64,000 nt of DNA, from the NCBI RefSeq assembly GCF_002086455.1, contig NZ_MVHC01000005.1:94001-158000 (forward strand). Reading direction: 5' to 3'. Each line of letters begins with the position of its first letter. Position 1 is the stretch's first letter. The position numbers were made by a program, and so were the translations under genes. Below the pieces are notes generated by a model. That model was not told the DNA's origin. It worked only from the letters and a program-made list of their open reading frames with translations, and did no database searches. This stretch comes from Mycolicibacter algericus DSM 45454. Its GTDB lineage: Bacteria; Actinomycetota; Actinomycetes; Mycobacteriales; Mycobacteriaceae. Positions 62,566 to 64,000 of the stretch are shown one piece after another.

Positions 62566-64000
62566 TCACCCCTGTCTCACGGAATCGCGGCGGGCGCCGT
62601 CCTGTTCGATCAGCACCGGACGGTTGCCCCCCAGGCCGGGGATCAACGAATCGCCGTGGAAGGAAAGGATGGTCTGGGCCAGACCCGGGATCAGCAGTGC
62701 GGTGATCGCGGTGAAGCCCACCCACAGGTCGGTGTATACCAGCACCCCCAGCGCACCGCCGAGCACCCAGCACAGCTGCAGGGTGGACTCGGTGCGGCCG
62801 AACGCCGAGGCCCGCGACTCCTCGGGCAGGTCGTCCTGCAGCGCGGCGTCCAGCGATGCCTTGGCCACCGCGCTGGCGCCGGAGGTGACCAGGGCGGCGA
62901 CGGCCGCCATCACCAGCGTCCCGGCCACCGCGGCCGCCAGCGCGACAGCGGTTACCGCCATGGTGCAGCGCACCACCAGTACCGCGGGGCGACCCAGTTG
63001 CAACCGGGCGCTGGCGAAGTTGCCGGCGAAGTTACCCACCCCGGCGGCCGCGCCGATCAGCCCCAGAATGCCCAGTTGCACCCAACCGTCGGCGTCGTGC
63101 TGTTTGGCCACGAACGCCGGGTACAGGAACAGGAAACCGACCATGGCCTTGATGGTGCAGTTGCCCCACAGGGCGGCGATGATGTTGCGCCCCAGCGGTT
63201 GGCGCAGCGGCTGGCTCAGCGCCCCACCGGCCCGCCGCACCTGCTCGGGCCAGCTGCGGGGCCGTTCGTCGAGGCGGTAGCTCAAGGTGGTCGGAATCTC
63301 GCCGGTGGTCACCTCGACCCACCGCGGGATCCGCATGGACAGCGCCGCCCCGGCCACCGACACCGCGACGAGCACCAACAGTGCCCCCGGTAGCTGCAGT
63401 AGCCGGGTGAAGACGTATTCGGCACCCGCGGCGACGCCGCCGCCGACGATCGTTCCACCGAGCAGCCCGAACATCGTCAGCCGGGAATTGACTCGCACCA
63501 GATCGATCGATGGCGGCATCACTCGGGGTGTCACCGCACTGCGCAGCACCGTGAACGATTTCGACAGCACCATCATGGCCAGCGCACACGGGTAGAGCAC
63601 CCAGGATCCGAAGGTGCCCGCGACGCCGTCGTAGTTACCGATCAGCACCAGGGCCAGCGCGGTGCGCAGCGCGAAGGACATCGCGAGCGCCGCGCGCCTG
63701 CCGTGCTGCAGGCGGTCCAGCGCGGGACCGATCAGCGGCGCGACCACCGCGAACGGCGCGATCGTCACCAGGAGGTAGAGCGCCACCCTGCCCTTGCTCT
63801 CCCCGGCGGCCGCGGCGAAGAACAAGGTGTTGGCCAGCGCGACCGCCATCGCCGCGTCCACCGCGAAGTTGGCCACCACCGGCCACGTCAGCGCGGTCAG
63901 CCCGGATTTGTCGGCGCCGTCGGCGGTGGCGGCGCGCTGCACCAGCCCGTACATCCGAGATCCCATTTCGCGGCTACGGGCCGCGGCGGCCCGGGTCACC
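62566..64000 (-). CDS. Major facilitator superfamily transporter (Rv0876c-like), 5' end beyond the window
   Basis: At least 477 residues with about ten visible hydrophobic segments, including PVVANFAVDAAMAVALANTLFF, LYLLVTIAPFAVVAPLIGPALDRLQHGRR (MFS cytoplasmic loop motif) and VGWAHLGVLGLIG-type segments. A long loop carries YRLDERPRSWPEQVRRAGG. The frame is open to the right edge, and a GTG at 63999 is only the last in-frame start available; the M. tuberculosis homologue is longer, so the true start is probably outside. Substrate unknown. Confidence 0.85.
   Translation of the reverse strand, partial: VTRAAAARSREMGSRMYGLVQRAATADGADKSGLTALTWPVVANFAVDAAMAVALANTLFFAAAAGESKGRVALYLLVTIAPFAVVAPLIGPALDRLQHGRRAALAMSFALRTALALVLIGNYDGVAGTFGSWVLYPCALAMMVLSKSFTVLRSAVTPRVMPPSIDLVRVNSRLTMFGLLGGTIVGGGVAAGAEYVFTRLLQLPGALLVLVAVSVAGAALSMRIPRWVEVTTGEIPTTLSYRLDERPRSWPEQVRRAGGALSQPLRQPLGRNIIAALWGNCTIKAMVGFLFLYPAFVAKQHDADGWVQLGILGLIGAAAGVGNFAGNFASARLQLGRPAVLVVRCTMAVTAVALAAAVAGTLVMAAVAALVTSGASAVAKASLDAALQDDLPEESRASAFGRTESTLQLCWVLGGALGVLVYTDLWVGFTAITALLIPGLAQTILSFHGDSLIPGLGGNRPVLIEQDGARRDSVRQG

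Overview
The window is a high-GC chromosomal segment of a mycobacterium (Mycobacterium sensu lato). The evidence is YrbE-type Mce permeases, many fadD/fadE/CoA-transferase genes, a DUF732 protein, a Rv0203-like haemophore, the mycobacterial TIGR00027-type methyltransferase, and a right half whose gene order matches the M. tuberculosis neighbourhood from Rv0856 to Rv0876c (two SRPBCC proteins, dapC, fadA, fadB, XPB helicase, Rv0862c, Rv0863, moaC2, mog, moaE2, rpfA, moaD2, moaA2, cspB, fadE10, Rv0875c, Rv0876c). That correspondence is recalled gene by gene, not searched.

Left part (about 1 to 38,100) is an accessory acyl-CoA catabolism region. It opens with a YrbE permease pair that is not followed by mce genes, then a split B12-dependent methylmalonyl-CoA-mutase-like enzyme with an F420-type oxidoreductase and a CoA-transferase (1.8-5.8 kb). 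A VapBC module, a thiolase-like/DUF35 pair, a TetR gene, a crotonase without catalytic glutamates and a phosphotransferase follow (5.8-11 kb). A tightly overlapping minus-strand operon (beta-propeller, GntR, FadD, SDR, FadD; 11-17.1 kb) is divergent from a plus-strand operon (CoA-transferase, two alpha/beta acyl-CoA dehydrogenase pairs, an unusual ThDP enzyme; 17.2-24.5 kb). A third operon holds acyl-CoA dehydrogenase, CoA-transferase, crotonase, thiolase and acyl-CoA dehydrogenase (24.6-30.1 kb). After a TetR gene come small unknown proteins and a DoxX protein, then a divergent FadD versus crotonase/CoA-transferase/amidohydrolase unit (33-38.1 kb). A shared 17-bp palindrome (best copy TGAGAATGTTATTCTCA) sits before four of these units and suggests one regulon. 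The enzymes would activate an acid, dehydrogenate and hydrate its acyl-CoA, and cleave it by thiolase, aldolase-like or ThDP chemistry. The substrate cannot be read from the sequence.

Middle part (38.1-42.5 kb) has a methyltransferase gene, a tRNA cluster (Lys on minus; Glu, Asp, Phe on plus), an IS630-type transposase remnant directly after tRNA-Phe, and several small exported proteins, including a trypsin-like protein whose catalytic serine position is Asp.

Right part (42.5-64 kb) is core genome: fatty acid oxidation (fadA, fadB, fadE10), DNA repair helicase XPB, molybdopterin biosynthesis genes on both sides of rpfA, a c-di-AMP (ydaO-type) riboswitch ahead of rpfA, cspB, a Xi-type glutathione-transferase-like protein and an MFS transporter cut by the window end.

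The most unusual observation is a dispersed 56-bp repeat present three times (plus one decayed part-copy). It is embedded in frame inside catabolic genes, in either orientation, and adds a peptide such as GSARLDEGEAKLGPP or its reverse-strand reading.
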